Positions 34,632 through 44,284 of a stretch of 64,000 bases of DNA are shown here, in pieces. Numbering within the stretch: the first letter of the stretch is position 1; every line of letters begins with the position of its first letter. The position numbers and the translations under genes are program-made. The notes beneath the pieces were generated by a model, which was given only the letters and a program-made list of their open reading frames with translations, was not told the DNA's origin and made no database searches. The DNA is taken from positions 62,001 through 126,000 of the forward strand of contig NZ_JAAOZC010000003.1 in the NCBI RefSeq assembly GCF_011761305.1. Reading direction: 5' to 3'. Source of the stretch: Sphingomonas vulcanisoli. GTDB taxonomy: Bacteria; Pseudomonadota; Alphaproteobacteria; Sphingomonadales; Sphingomonadaceae.

Positions 34632-36037
34632 GGGCGCGCAAGATCCTCCCCTGTAAGGGGAGGGGGACCATGCCGAGCATGGTGGAGGGGTATCCCGCTG
34701 TCGATAGGGCGACACCCCTCCGTCGCGCTTCGCGCGCCACCTCCCCTTCCAGGGGAGGATTGATTGCGATCGCTGCCGTTCTCGTCGCCGCACCGCTTCC
34801 CGCCGCGACGATCGCCTTTACCGGCGGCACGGTAGCACTGGGCGACGGCTCCGCGCCGATCGCCAATGGCACGGTGGTGATCGCCAATGGCCGCGTCGTC
34901 TCCGCTGGGGCCAACGCTGCCGTTCCGGCGGGCGCGCAGGTGGTGGACGTCCACGGCAAATGGGTGACCCCCGGCCTGATCGGTGCTTTGACATCGATCG
35001 GCATCCAAGACGTCGAGGGCGTGTCCGAGACAAACGACACGCGCAGCAAGAATTCGCCCTTCTCTGCCGCGATCGACGTATCCGACGCGATCGACATGAC
35101 CAGCCAGACGATCGGGGTCGAGCGTTCGGGCGGGGTCGTCCGCGCTTTCACGGCGGCCGACGCATCCAACACCATCTTCGGCGGGCAGGGGGCGTTCGTC
35201 AGCCTCGCCTCGATGGCCGAGCCGGTGATCAAGGCGCGGCTGTTCCAATATGCCGAGCTGGGCGAGGACAGCATGCGCTCCGGCGGCGGCACCCGGCCCG
35301 CGGCACATGCCCTGCTGCGCGCCGCGCTGGCGGCGGCGAAGAATCCGGCGCTCGCCTCCGATCTCTCCAAGGATGCTTTGATCACCCGTGCCGACGCCGC
35401 TGCTTTGCTGCCGGTGGTGGAGGGCCGTATGCCGCTGCTCGTCCATGTCGAGCGGGCGAGCGACATCCGCCAGGTTCTGCGCCTCAAGCAGGACTATCCT
35501 GCCTTGAAGCTGGTGCTGGTCGGCGTCACCGAAGGCTGGATGGTCGCGCCCGCGATCGCCGCCGCGCATGTGCCGGTGATCGCCGCCGCGCTCGTGGATC
35601 TACCTGAAAGTTTCGAGAGTCTCGCCGCGACGCAATCCAATGTCGGCCGGATGATCAAGGCCGGGGTGCAGGTCGCGCTGTCGACGATCGACGTCACCGG
35701 CGGCGGCCCGCAGCAGCGCAACCTCACCCAGTTCGCCGGCAATCTCGTGGCGTTGACCAAGGTGCCGGGGGCGAGCGGGCTCGATTGGGGAACGGCGTTC
35801 GCGACGATCACCTCGAAGCCCGCGGCGGTGATGGGCCTGCCCGATTACGGCACGCTCAAGCCCGGCGCGCATGCCGATGTCGTGGTGTGGGACGGCGATC
35901 CGCTGGAGCTGAGCTCGGCGCCGGTGGCGATGTTCATCGATGGCGTTCAGCAGCCGATCACCAGCCGCCAGACGCGGCTGCGGGATCGCTATGCGCATCC
36001 GGGGGAAGGGGCGCTGCCCAAGGCTTACGAGCGGTGA
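34628..36037 (+). CDS. Second amidohydrolase, metal motif lost, with a palindrome inside its signal region
   Basis: A 469-residue frame starting at GTG 34628, which overlaps the preceding TGA and has AAGGAG eight bases upstream. The protein begins MRARK, then about 39 codons are formed by a family A palindrome (34643-34760), then LIAIAAVLVAAPLPAA, a proper signal-peptide core. It seems the repeat entered the signal peptide in frame. Translation could also start at TTG 34760, one base after the repeat's own GGGGAGGA. In the body, the position of the first metal motif reads GLIGALTSIG instead of HxH, so it is probably a non-catalytic partner of the preceding enzyme. The C-terminus keeps the KPGAHADVVVWDGDP signature. 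Confidence 0.8.
   Translation: MRARKILPCKGRGTMPSMVEGYPAVDRATPLRRASRATSPSRGGLIAIAAVLVAAPLPAATIAFTGGTVALGDGSAPIANGTVVIANGRVVSAGANAAVPAGAQVVDVHGKWVTPGLIGALTSIGIQDVEGVSETNDTRSKNSPFSAAIDVSDAIDMTSQTIGVERSGGVVRAFTAADASNTIFGGQGAFVSLASMAEPVIKARLFQYAELGEDSMRSGGGTRPAAHALLRAALAAAKNPALASDLSKDALITRADAAALLPVVEGRMPLLVHVERASDIRQVLRLKQDYPALKLVLVGVTEGWMVAPAIAAAHVPVIAAALVDLPESFESLAATQSNVGRMIKAGVQVALSTIDVTGGGPQQRNLTQFAGNLVALTKVPGASGLDWGTAFATITSKPAAVMGLPDYGTLKPGAHADVVVWDGDPLELSSAPVAMFIDGVQQPITSRQTRLRDRYAHPGEGALPKAYER
34643..34760. repeat. Family A structured palindrome, copy 3, inside a coding region
   Basis: Perfect 10-bp ends ATCCTCCCCT and AGGGGAGGAT. Inner hairpins ACCATGC-CGA-GCATGGT and CGCGC-TTC-GCGCG. The frame of the amidohydrolase stays open through the whole element. 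Confidence 0.9.
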
Positions 36038-36042
36038 CTAAT

Positions 36043-36164
36043 ATCCTCCCCTGCAAGGGGAGGGGGACCATGCGCAGCATGGTGGAGGGGTGTTCTCGCT
36101 ATCCAAAAGGTGACACCCCTCCGTCATCGCTGACGCGATGCCACCTCCCCTTGCAGGGGAGGAT
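36043..36164. repeat. Family A structured palindrome, copy 4
   Basis: Ends ATCCTCCCCTGC and GCAGGGGAGGAT. Inner hairpins ACCATGC-GCA-GCATGGT and CATCGC-TGAC-GCGATG. It lies between the second amidohydrolase and the M13 peptidase, which converge. Confidence 0.9.
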
Positions 36165-36170
36165 AGGGCT

Positions 36171-38192
36171 TCACCAAATCCGCGTGCGCTTGTCGGGGGC
36201 GATGTAATATTTCTGGCCGGGCGTGACGTCGAACGCCTGATACCAGGCATCGATGTTGCGCTCCGGCCCGATCGCGCGGAATTTGCTCGGGGTGTGCGGA
36301 TCGGAGGCCATCTGGCTGCGCAGCGCATCGGCATTGGCCTTCTCGCGATTCTCCTGCGCGTGCGCCATGAAGAAACGCTGATCGCCGGTGAAGCCGTCCA
36401 GCATCGGCGCGGGCTTGCCGCCGAGCGAGCGGTGATAGGCGTCGAGCGCCACCAGCAGCCCGGCCATATCGGCGATATTCTCGCCCATCGTCAGCTTGCC
36501 GTTGACGTGCATGCCGGGGACGGGCTCGTAACTATCGTATTGCGCGCCGAAGCCTGCGGCCTGCGCTTCGAATCGCTTGGCGTCCTCGGGCGTCCACCAG
36601 TCGCGCAACGCGCCGGTCGCATCGATCTTGCGGCCCTGATCGTCGAAGCCGTGGCTGATCTCATGCCCGATCACCGCGCCGATCGCGCCATAGTTCACTG
36701 CCGGATCGGCCGCGGGGTTGAATGACGGTGGCTGCAGATAGCCCGCCGGGAAGACGATCACATTCTCCAGCCCGTTATTGTAGGCGTTCACCGTCTGCGG
36801 GGTCATGCCCCATTTCTGGTGATCGACGGGCTTGCCGAGATCATCGGCATGGTAGGCGAATTCGAAGGCCTGGCTGCGCTGGACGTTGCCGTAGAGATCG
36901 TTCGGATCGATCCTGAGCGCGGCATAGCTGCGCCACTTGTCCGGATAGCCCACCATCACGCGCATCCGGCTGAGCTTCTCAAGCGCGTGGGTCTTGGTGG
37001 CGGGGCTCATCCAGGTCAGCCCCTCGATGCGATCGTGCATCGCCGCCTTCAGATTGGCGATCATCGATACCATCTCTGCCTTGGCGGCTGGCGTGAAATA
37101 GCGTTCGACATAGGTCTTGCCGACCAGTTCGCCGAGCGAGCCATCGACGAGCTGGACGCCACGCTTCCAGCGCGGGCGCTGCTGGCTGACGCCGCTCAGC
37201 GTGCGCGTGAAGGCGAAGCGGCTATCGACGAAACGCTTGGACAGATAAGGCGAAGCATCGTGGGCGACGTGGAAGGCTTCCCAGGCCTGCAGCGTCGCCA
37301 GCGGGGTTTCGGCGTAGAGCGCCGCCAGCGCCTTGATCGCGGTTTTCTCGCCAACGATGATCGTGCCGGGATGCGTGAAGGTCGCCGCGTCGAGGTAGGT
37401 CTTCCAGGGGACGCCCGGCGCATAGGCCTCGATCTCGGGTAGCGTCATTGGGTTGACGACCTTGACGATGTCGCGCCGATCCTGGGCGCTCCAGCTCACC
37501 TGCGCGACCTTGGTCTCGAACGCGAGCACGGCATCGGCCGACCCCTTGGGATCGGGATAGCCGATCATCCCGAACAGCCGCTCGACATACGCATGATAGG
37601 CATCGAGTTGGGGCTTGAACTGGGCCTTCAGATAATAATCGCGATCGGGCAGACCGAGCCCATCCTGCCCCATCGCCAGCACGTTGAGCACGGGATGCCG
37701 CGGATCGGGGATGATCTCGAAGCCGAACAGGGTCGCGCCGAACCCGCGCGTGTTGGCCCCCATCAGCGCGGCGAAGGCGGTCTTGTCCCGCGTGGCGGCG
37801 ACGCGGGCGATATCGGGAGCGAGCGGCTTGGCATCGAGCGCCTCCACCCGCGCCTCATCCATGAAGCTGCCGAACATCGCACCGATCGGCGAAGTCTTGG
37901 GCGATTCCTCGATGATGGTGCGCAGCTGCACCTGCGAGAGCTTGTAATTATCGACGACCGGGCCAGCGTAGGGGATATCGGGATCGATCGTCGCATGATC
38001 GTACCAGGTGCCGTTGACGTAGCGATCGAAATCGTCCCCGGGCTTCACGCTGTGATCGCCGCCCGCCAGATCGATGCCCCATGGCGCATATTTCGCGGCG
38101 GACAGTGGCGCGTCTGCGGCCGCGCCCGGCTGTGCCCCGGCGATGGCGAGCAAGGATGCGGTGGCAAGCGCGATAAGGCGGTGCTTTGTCAT
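36171..38192 (-). CDS. M13-family (neprilysin-like) metallopeptidase
   Basis: A 673-residue exported zinc peptidase with a signal peptide ([21 protein letters not shown]). The zinc site is [12 protein letters not shown] (HExxH) with the third ligand glutamate in ENIADMAG, and the [21 protein letters not shown] substrate-binding motif precedes it. It degrades oligopeptides in the periplasm. ATG 38192 follows GGGGAG; the 17-codon longer frame is rejected. The gene converges with the amidohydrolase operon and may belong to the same peptide-use theme. Confidence 0.95.
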   Translation of the reverse strand: MTKHRLIALATASLLAIAGAQPGAAADAPLSAAKYAPWGIDLAGGDHSVKPGDDFDRYVNGTWYDHATIDPDIPYAGPVVDNYKLSQVQLRTIIEESPKTSPIGAMFGSFMDEARVEALDAKPLAPDIARVAATRDKTAFAALMGANTRGFGATLFGFEIIPDPRHPVLNVLAMGQDGLGLPDRDYYLKAQFKPQLDAYHAYVERLFGMIGYPDPKGSADAVLAFETKVAQVSWSAQDRRDIVKVVNPMTLPEIEAYAPGVPWKTYLDAATFTHPGTIIVGEKTAIKALAALYAETPLATLQAWEAFHVAHDASPYLSKRFVDSRFAFTRTLSGVSQQRPRWKRGVQLVDGSLGELVGKTYVERYFTPAAKAEMVSMIANLKAAMHDRIEGLTWMSPATKTHALEKLSRMRVMVGYPDKWRSYAALRIDPNDLYGNVQRSQAFEFAYHADDLGKPVDHQKWGMTPQTVNAYNNGLENVIVFPAGYLQPPSFNPAADPAVNYGAIGAVIGHEISHGFDDQGRKIDATGALRDWWTPEDAKRFEAQAAGFGAQYDSYEPVPGMHVNGKLTMGENIADMAGLLVALDAYHRSLGGKPAPMLDGFTGDQRFFMAHAQENREKANADALRSQMASDPHTPSKFRAIGPERNIDAWYQAFDVTPGQKYYIAPDKRTRIW

Positions 38193-38321
38193 AGGTTCTC
38201 CCCAGTTGGCACGCACCTTATCGCCCGAAACGCGGTTTGCCATAGGCTTGCGCGGGCCACGTTGCCGGACCCGCGCGCGGGGCTTACACGTTCAACCGCG
38301 AAACGAAGTGAGAGCAGGACG

Positions 38322-39659
38322 ATGGCGCGCAAATATTTCGGCACGGACGGCATCCGCGGCCGCACCAACGAAGGCGCACTGACGCCCGAGACGGCGATGC
38401 GCGTCGGCCAGGCGGCGGGCGCGCACTTCCTGCGCGGATCGCACCGCCATCGCGTTCTGATCGGCAAGGATACCCGGCTTTCGGGCTATATGATGGAAAG
38501 CGCGCTGACCGCGGGCTTCACGTCGGTCGGCATGGACGTGACGCTCGTCGGCCCGATGCCGACGCCGGCGGTGGCGATGCTGACGCGATCGATGCGCGCC
38601 GATCTCGGCGTGATGATCTCGGCCAGCCACAACCCCTATGTCGATAACGGCATCAAGCTGTTTGGGCCGGATGGCTACAAGCTTTCCGACGATGCCGAGC
38701 TGGCGATCGAGAAAGCGATCGACCTGCCGCCGACGCTCGCGCCTGCCGAGACGATCGGGCGCGCGCGGCGCGTGGACGATGCGCAGGGCCGCTACATCAG
38801 CACCGCCAAATCGACCTTTCCCGATCACCTTCGCCTCGATGGGCTGCGCATCGTGCTCGATTGCGCCAATGGCGCTGCCTACAAGGTCGCACCTGATGCG
38901 CTATGGGAATTGGGCGCGGATGTGATCCCGCTCGGCGTTTCGCCCAATGGCTGCAACATCAACGACAAGGTCGGCTCCACCCATCCCGCGACCTTGGTCG
39001 CCAAGGTCAAGGAGACGCGCGCCGATATCGGCCTGGCGCTGGATGGCGATGCCGATCGGCTGATCGTGGTCGATGACCGGGGCGAGGTGGTGGATGGCGA
39101 TCAACTGATGGCGCTGATCGCAAGCAGCGCCGCCAAGGCGGGGACGCTCAAGGGCGATGGCGTGGTGGCGACGGTGATGTCCAACCTCGGGCTGGAGCGC
39201 TTTCTCTGGGGCCAGGGCATCGCGCTCCACCGGACACCCGTGGGCGATCGCTATGTCGTCGAGGCGATGCGCGCGGGTGGCTACAATATCGGCGGCGAGC
39301 AATCGGGGCATATCGTTCTCGCCGATTATGCCACCACCGGCGATGGCCTGATCGCCGCGCTGCAAGTGCTGGCCGCGCTGGTGGAAAGCGAGAAGCCCGC
39401 ACACGAATTGCTCAAACAGTTCGATCCGCTGCCGCAATTGCTTAAGAACGTCCGCTTCGCGGGTGGGCAGCCGCTGGAGGACGACAAGGTAAAGGCGGCG
39501 ATTGCCGACGCCGAAAAGGAATTGGGCGGCATCGGGCGGCTGCTGATCCGCAAATCGGGCACCGAGCCGCTGATCCGCGTGATGGCGGAAGGCGAGGATG
39601 AGGCTCTGGTCGGGCAGGTGGTGGATCGCATCTGCGAGGCCGTGCGCAAGGCGGCGTGA
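38322..39659 (+). CDS. glmM: Phosphoglucosamine mutase
   Basis: A 445-residue GlmM. It begins [12 protein letters not shown], carries the phosphoserine loop VMISASHNP (about 98-106), the metal loop [19 protein letters not shown] and the C-terminal phosphate-binding [15 protein letters not shown]. It converts glucosamine 6-phosphate to glucosamine 1-phosphate for UDP-GlcNAc, hence cell wall and lipopolysaccharide. AGGAC precedes ATG 38322. A longer upstream frame is antisense to the M13 gene and is rejected. Confidence 0.98.
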   Translation: MARKYFGTDGIRGRTNEGALTPETAMRVGQAAGAHFLRGSHRHRVLIGKDTRLSGYMMESALTAGFTSVGMDVTLVGPMPTPAVAMLTRSMRADLGVMISASHNPYVDNGIKLFGPDGYKLSDDAELAIEKAIDLPPTLAPAETIGRARRVDDAQGRYISTAKSTFPDHLRLDGLRIVLDCANGAAYKVAPDALWELGADVIPLGVSPNGCNINDKVGSTHPATLVAKVKETRADIGLALDGDADRLIVVDDRGEVVDGDQLMALIASSAAKAGTLKGDGVVATVMSNLGLERFLWGQGIALHRTPVGDRYVVEAMRAGGYNIGGEQSGHIVLADYATTGDGLIAALQVLAALVESEKPAHELLKQFDPLPQLLKNVRFAGGQPLEDDKVKAAIADAEKELGGIGRLLIRKSGTEPLIRVMAEGEDEALVGQVVDRICEAVRKAA

Positions 39660-39675
39660 GTATGATCTGTTACCC

Positions 39676-39755
39676 CCGTGCTCCGGCGAAGGCCGGAGCG
39701 CTGGCGGCAAGCACAACGCTCTTCATCCAACGCTCCGGCCTTCGCCGGAGCACGG
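39676..39755. repeat. Palindrome between glmM and thiD (CTCCGGCGAAGG type)
   Basis: An 80-bp element with perfect 25-bp inverted ends (CCGTGCTCCGGCGAAGG...). Each end also folds as GCTCCGGC-GAA-GCCGGAGC-like hairpins. It separates two co-directional genes. Confidence 0.85.
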
Positions 39756-39762
39756 CAGAGGC

Positions 39763-40605
39763 ATGACCGTCCCGCGCATCCTCTCGATCGCCGGTTCGGA
39801 TTCGGGCGGCGGCGCTGGCATCCAGGCGGATATCAAGACCATCACCGCGCTCGGCGGCCACGCGATGACGGCGATCACCGCGATCACCGCGCAGAATACG
39901 GTGGGCGTCGCCGATATACTCGTTGCCCCGGTCGAGATGGTGATCGCGCAGATCGATGCGGTGGTCGGCGATATCGGCGTCGATGCGATCAAGATCGGGA
40001 TGATTGGATCGGCGGAGATCGCCGAGGCGGTGGCGGATCGCCTCTCCGAGCCGGACCTCGCCGATGTGCCGGTGGTGTTCGATCCGGTGATGGTCGCGAC
40101 GAGCGGATCGATCCTCTCCGATCCCGCCACGATCGAGTATTTCGTCGGCCTGCTGCGCCTAGCGACGCTGTCCACGCCAAACCTGGATGAGCTACGCGCT
40201 TTGGCTGGCGCAGACGTCCGTGACGAAGCGGATATCGCCGAAGTCGCAGCCCGGCTGATCGGCCTCGGCTCCGGCGATCTCCTCGTCACCGGGGTGCGCC
40301 TGCCCGGCGGCTGGGTGGAGGACGAGCGCGGCCGGATGGCGACCGACGGGCTGCTGTTCGATCTGCTCTATTCCGGCCGGCCCGAATGGAACGGGGTCAA
40401 CTGGTATGCAGAGCGGATCGATACCGATCAGGATCATGGCACCGGCTGCACGCTATCGAGCGCGATCGCGACGGGCCTCGGCGCGGGCTTACCCCTGATC
40501 GACGCGATCACGCAGGCACGCGATTTCGTCCGCAGCGCCCTGCTCGCCGCGCCGGGGCTGGGTGCGGGGCACGGGCCGATGGGGCAGGGCTCCGTGCACC
40601 TTTAG
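39763..40605 (+). CDS. thiD: Hydroxymethylpyrimidine kinase / phosphomethylpyrimidine kinase
   Basis: A 280-residue ribokinase-fold protein opening [22 protein letters not shown], the substrate-binding motif of ThiD, then [21 protein letters not shown] and the anion hole [13 protein letters not shown]. It phosphorylates the pyrimidine moiety of thiamine twice. No TPP-riboswitch-like structure is seen upstream; the space to glmM is filled by a palindrome. ATG 39763 follows AGAGGC. Confidence 0.96.
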   Translation: MTVPRILSIAGSDSGGGAGIQADIKTITALGGHAMTAITAITAQNTVGVADILVAPVEMVIAQIDAVVGDIGVDAIKIGMIGSAEIAEAVADRLSEPDLADVPVVFDPVMVATSGSILSDPATIEYFVGLLRLATLSTPNLDELRALAGADVRDEADIAEVAARLIGLGSGDLLVTGVRLPGGWVEDERGRMATDGLLFDLLYSGRPEWNGVNWYAERIDTDQDHGTGCTLSSAIATGLGAGLPLIDAITQARDFVRSALLAAPGLGAGHGPMGQGSVHL

Positions 40606-40611
40606 TCGCTT

Positions 40612-40697
40612 GTCACCCCGGACTTGTTCCGGGGTCCACTCCTCATCTCGATCCGGAGCTTGCCGATGGGTGGATGCCGGAACAAGTCCGGCATGAC
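40612..40697. repeat. Family C palindrome
   Basis: Ends GTCACCCCGGACTTGTTCCG and CGGAACAAGTCCGGCATGAC. It lies between convergent thiD and the DNA glycosylase gene. Confidence 0.9.
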
Positions 40698-40699
40698 GG

Positions 40700-41191
40700 T
40701 TAGAGATGGTCGCGTAACACCAGCCACCGCTCGCGTTTTGCCATGCGCGTCATCCCGGCGTAAGCGGCGCTGGATGAGGGCAGATCGATCAGCGCGAGCC
40801 CCTGCACCCCGGCCAACTGCTTGCGCCCGCGCCGCGCCGCCTCACCGCCGTTGAACGCCACGGCGCGCAGGTCCGGTAGCGCCGCGACGAAGCCCGCCAG
40901 ATCGCGATGCACCGCCTCGCGGATCGCGCCATCCAAACTTCCCGGCCGGTGTGCTTCGGCGATCACGTCCCACAGCGCGATGCCGGCGGCGCGCAGCCGC
41001 TCTAGCCGTTCGGCATAGGGCAAGTCCGGCAATGGCTCTCCGATCACCTCGCCGATCAGCCACCAGAAGGCGTTGGTAGGGTGGGCGTAATATTGCGCTT
41101 GGCGGATCGATTCGTCGCCGGGCAGGGAACCCAGGATCAGCAGCCGCGCATCGGGCGCCACGCTCGGTGGAAAGGCAGATTTGCGCGTCAC
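40700..41191 (-). CDS. Hypoxanthine (deoxyinosine)-DNA glycosylase, uracil-DNA glycosylase superfamily
   Basis: A 163-residue protein with the motif LLILGSLPGDESIRQAQYYAHPTNAFW (about 16-42), typical of the bacterial deoxyinosine glycosylases in the Mug/TDG branch, and a late VAFNGGEAARRG and LPSSSAAYA segment. It removes deaminated bases such as hypoxanthine from DNA. It starts at GTG 41191, overlapping the TGA of the AI-2E gene (GTGA). The longer frame upstream is a shadow. Confidence 0.88.
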   Translation of the reverse strand: MTRKSAFPPSVAPDARLLILGSLPGDESIRQAQYYAHPTNAFWWLIGEVIGEPLPDLPYAERLERLRAAGIALWDVIAEAHRPGSLDGAIREAVHRDLAGFVAALPDLRAVAFNGGEAARRGRKQLAGVQGLALIDLPSSSAAYAGMTRMAKRERWLVLRDHL

Positions 41192-42267
41192 GCCTCGGGC
41201 AGTGCGTCGCCCTTGGGAATGTGCGCGACATAATCGCGCCACAGCAGCACCAAAGTCGCCATAACCGCCGGGCCGACGAACAGCCCGAGCAGCCCCAGCA
41301 CCTCAACCCCGCCCAAAATGCCGATCAGCACCAGCAGGAAAGGCAATTGCGTCGCGCCGCCGATCAGCACGGGGCGGACGAAATGATCGGCCACCGCGAT
41401 CACGCCCATGCCGATCACGAACACCGCCACCGCCCAGCCGAACGATCCCGCGCCGATCAGCAGGATCGATGCGATCCCGATCAGCACCGATGCGCCGAAC
41501 GGGATCATCGCGCCGACCGCGGTCAGCGCGCCGAGCAATAGCGGGTGCGGTACGCCCGCAATCAGATAGACGATCAGCATCACCGCGCCTTCGCCGAGCC
41601 CGACGAGCACCAGCCCATCGATCGTGCCGCGCACCGAAAGGATCACCTGCCGCCCCAGCCGCTCGCCCGAGTGGCCGAGCAGCCGCTCGCCCGCCAAAGC
41701 GAACTGACGGCAGATCGATACGCGATCGCGCAGCACGAAGAACAAGGCGAGCAGGGTGAAGAGGAAGACGATGGTTCGCCGCAGCAGATCGCGCCCGACC
41801 AGCTGGGTATGCCGGAGCAGCAGCCTGTCCTGGAAACGGTGGAACTGGTGTTGCGTCGCCTCGGCGGTGCCGAAATTATCCTGCCACCAGCGCGTGATAT
41901 CGTTGGAAAAGGGCAGGTGCTGGATGAAGAGCGGCGCGGGAATGCCGCTGCGCCGCGCTTCGCCGAACCAGCCGACCAGCCCGCTCGCCTCGCGCGCGGC
42001 CTCCACCACCACCAGCGCCAGGGGCACGAGGATCAGCACCGCGATCGCCAGCGTCGCGGCGGCGGGGAGCAGCGCTTCCTTGGTGCGCGGCCAGCGTCGT
42101 TCGGCGCGCGTGTAGAGCGGGTCGATCGCGATCGCGATCACCCCCGCCCAGACAATCGGGGCGACGAAGCTGTGCGCCACCCACAGGCCGATCCCGGCGA
42201 GCAGCAGCGCCACCGCGATCTTGGCGATCCGCTGGCTGCGCTCACGTCTGTCAGGCTCGTCGGACAT
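41188..42267 (-). CDS. AI-2E family transporter
   Basis: A 359-residue membrane protein with about eight transmembrane helices. The family signature is the GVPHPLLLGALTAVGAMIPFG region and the C-terminal LGGVEVLGLLGLFVGPAVMA. Members export autoinducer-2, or act as sodium/proton antiporters or general permeases; substrate is unassigned. ATG 42267 is preferred over the far upstream GTG in the same frame, which overlaps divergent rnhB. It is coupled to the downstream glycosylase gene. Confidence 0.9.
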   Translation of the reverse strand: MSDEPDRRERSQRIAKIAVALLLAGIGLWVAHSFVAPIVWAGVIAIAIDPLYTRAERRWPRTKEALLPAAATLAIAVLILVPLALVVVEAAREASGLVGWFGEARRSGIPAPLFIQHLPFSNDITRWWQDNFGTAEATQHQFHRFQDRLLLRHTQLVGRDLLRRTIVFLFTLLALFFVLRDRVSICRQFALAGERLLGHSGERLGRQVILSVRGTIDGLVLVGLGEGAVMLIVYLIAGVPHPLLLGALTAVGAMIPFGASVLIGIASILLIGAGSFGWAVAVFVIGMGVIAVADHFVRPVLIGGATQLPFLLVLIGILGGVEVLGLLGLFVGPAVMATLVLLWRDYVAHIPKGDALPEA

Positions 42268-42322
42268 GCGCCCGCTTTGCCCGCCGCTTCGGCGCGTGAC
42301 AAGCGCGGGGAAGGGCTGGCAT

Positions 42323-42970
42323 ATGGTTCCCATGCCTATCCAGCGCCCCTTCGCCTGCAAGCGCGCCAGCCTGTTCGAGGCGGTGATCGGCTGTGACGAG
42401 GTGGGGCGCGGCGCCTTGTGCGGGCCGGTGGTGGTGGCGGCGGTTTGGTTCGAGCCCGGCGCGCTGCCCAGGGGCGTGCTGGCGCGGTTGGACGATTCGA
42501 AGCGGCTCGATATCACCGAACGCGAGGCGCTCTATCCCTTGATCGCCAAGGTCTCCCGCGTGCGCTTCGCGGCGCGGTCGGCGCGCTACATCGACGTCTA
42601 CAACATCCGCAACGCCACGCTGCAGGCGATGACGCAGGCCGTGACGCGGCTCGAGGTGGATGCGCCGGTGCGGATCGACGGCATCGATGTGCCGCATGGC
42701 CTCAAGGAGCGCGGCCAGGCAGTGGTGAAGGGCGATGGCAAGGTGCCGCAGATCGCCGCCGCTTCGATCATGGCGAAGGTGCTGCGCGATCGGCTGATGG
42801 CCCGGCTGGGACAGCGGCATGTCCATTATCGGTGGGAGAGCAACGCGGGTTACGGCACGCGCGCGCATCGGGAGGCGATTGTGGCGCACGGGCATACGCC
42901 GCATCATCGCAAAAGCTTCGGGGACTTGTTCGCAACGATGTTGGGTGAGGCGGAGGAAGAGCTGGCCTGA
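42323..42970 (+). CDS. rnhB: Ribonuclease HII
   Basis: A 215-residue RNase HII with the catalytic GCDEVGRGALCGPVV (Asp-Glu near 25-26), DDSKRLDITERE, the aspartate in VRIDGIDVP and KGDGKVPQIAAASIMAKVLRD. It removes ribonucleotides from DNA. I chose ATG 42323 with GGAAGG eight bases upstream; ATG 42332 is an alternative. A family C palindrome follows. Confidence 0.96.
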   Translation: MVPMPIQRPFACKRASLFEAVIGCDEVGRGALCGPVVVAAVWFEPGALPRGVLARLDDSKRLDITEREALYPLIAKVSRVRFAARSARYIDVYNIRNATLQAMTQAVTRLEVDAPVRIDGIDVPHGLKERGQAVVKGDGKVPQIAAASIMAKVLRDRLMARLGQRHVHYRWESNAGYGTRAHREAIVAHGHTPHHRKSFGDLFATMLGEAEEELA

Positions 42971-42978
42971 TCTTTACC

Positions 42979-43066
42979 CGTCATGCCGGACTTGTTCCGG
43001 CATCCACCCATCCGCAGGCGCGGGGGCTTGTGGTTGGGTGGACCCCGGAACAAGTCCGGGGTGACG
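42979..43066. repeat. Family C palindrome
   Basis: Ends CGTCATGCCGGACTTGTTCC and GGAACAAGTCCGGGGTGACG, with one arm in the CATGCCGG form and the other in the CACCCCGG form. It lies between convergent rnhB and folP. Confidence 0.9.
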
Positions 43067-43068
43067 AT

Positions 43069-44157
43069 TTATAGTGGCGAAAGCGCCTCGTCCCTCAGCC
43101 CCCGCCAAACCTTCAGCGCCTGCACTGTCTCAAACGCATCATGCACCCGCAGCAACTGCACGCCCTGCGCCGCGGCCAGCGTCGCCAGCGCGACCGATCC
43201 CCCCAGCCTCTGCTCCACGGCCGCCTCGCCCGAAAGCGCACCGATGAAGCGTTTGCGGCTCACCCCCAACACGATCCCGCAGCCGAGCCCGTGGAACAGC
43301 GACACACCATTGAGCAGCGCCAGATTATGCCGGATCGTCTTGCCGAAGCCGATGCCGGGATCGATGAGGATGCGCGCGCGATCGATCCCCGCCGCCTCCG
43401 CTGCGGCAATCCGCGCCTCCAGCCAATCATAAACCTCGATCAGCATATCGGCGTAGTGCGGATCGCGCTGCATCGTCGCGGGATCGCCCTGATGGTGCAT
43501 CAGCACGATCGGCACGCCGCGCGCCGCGACAAGCGCCAGCATCCGCGGATCATACAGACCCGCCGAGACATCGTTGACCAGCCCCGCCCCCGCCGCCAGC
43601 GCCGCCTCGGCAACGCTGGCCTTGCGCGTATCGATCGAGACCGCGCAGCCGCCAGCCGCCGCCAGCCGCTCGACGACCGGCTGTACCCGCGCGATCTCAT
43701 CGCCTTCCCAAACAGCGGTCGCCCCGGGCCGCGTCGATTCGCCGCCGACATCGATCAGCGCCGCCCCCGCCTCCAGCATCTGCACGCCCGCCTCGCCCGG
43801 ATCGCCGTGCGCGCCACCGTCCGAGAAGCTGTCCGGCGTGACATTCAGAATCGCCATCACCTGCGGCTGATCGAGCCGGATGGTGCGCGTGCCTAACGTT
43901 AGCGGCGCGCGGGGCGCGGTCAGGCGGGCGATAGTGGCGCGCGCTTGTTCGGCAAGGGCGGAGGGCAAAGTATCGATCCAGCCATCCAGCCGCTCGACGG
44001 GCACCAGCTCATGCCGAACCCGGCGACCACCTTGTACGATGATCGCCTCGATCGCTCCGAACCAGCAAAGCCCGCCCGCTAGCCGCAGCACCTTCCCATC
44101 ATAGCCGAACGGCGAATCGACGAAGCCGGTGGGGCGTAGGTAGAGGTACTCTTCCAT
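43069..44157 (-). CDS. folP: Dihydropteroate synthase
   Basis: A 362-residue protein whose C-terminal 270 residues form DHPS: MAILNVTPDSFSDGG, ALIDVGGESTRPGA, the VLMHHQGDP segment, DPGIGFGKTIRHNLALL and VLGVSRKRFIG. It joins pterin pyrophosphate to p-aminobenzoate in folate synthesis. About 95 residues precede the catalytic domain, longer than classic FolP; such extensions occur in alphaproteobacterial homologues. The start (ATG 44157 or 44169) is uncertain. Confidence 0.95.
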   Translation of the reverse strand: MEEYLYLRPTGFVDSPFGYDGKVLRLAGGLCWFGAIEAIIVQGGRRVRHELVPVERLDGWIDTLPSALAEQARATIARLTAPRAPLTLGTRTIRLDQPQVMAILNVTPDSFSDGGAHGDPGEAGVQMLEAGAALIDVGGESTRPGATAVWEGDEIARVQPVVERLAAAGGCAVSIDTRKASVAEAALAAGAGLVNDVSAGLYDPRMLALVAARGVPIVLMHHQGDPATMQRDPHYADMLIEVYDWLEARIAAAEAAGIDRARILIDPGIGFGKTIRHNLALLNGVSLFHGLGCGIVLGVSRKRFIGALSGEAAVEQRLGGSVALATLAAAQGVQLLRVHDAFETVQALKVWRGLRDEALSPL

Positions 44158-44284
44158 TCCGTGTCTCATAGTGCGGAGCGGGCAGATCACCAGCAACGCA
44201 GAGGAACGCGACGTTTGCTAAAGCCGCTGTTCTGTTATTCAGCGTTCTTTCTTGTACCGTTTGCCATCGGAGGGTTGAAAAGAC

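Noticed and set aside
33180-34793. A 537-codon frame antisense to the first amidohydrolase
   Set aside because: Its sense partner has HSH and lipobox motifs; this frame shows none.
39660-39762. TPP riboswitch before thiD
   Set aside because: The gap is only about 100 bp, is filled by a simple palindrome and shows no conserved TPP-riboswitch core.
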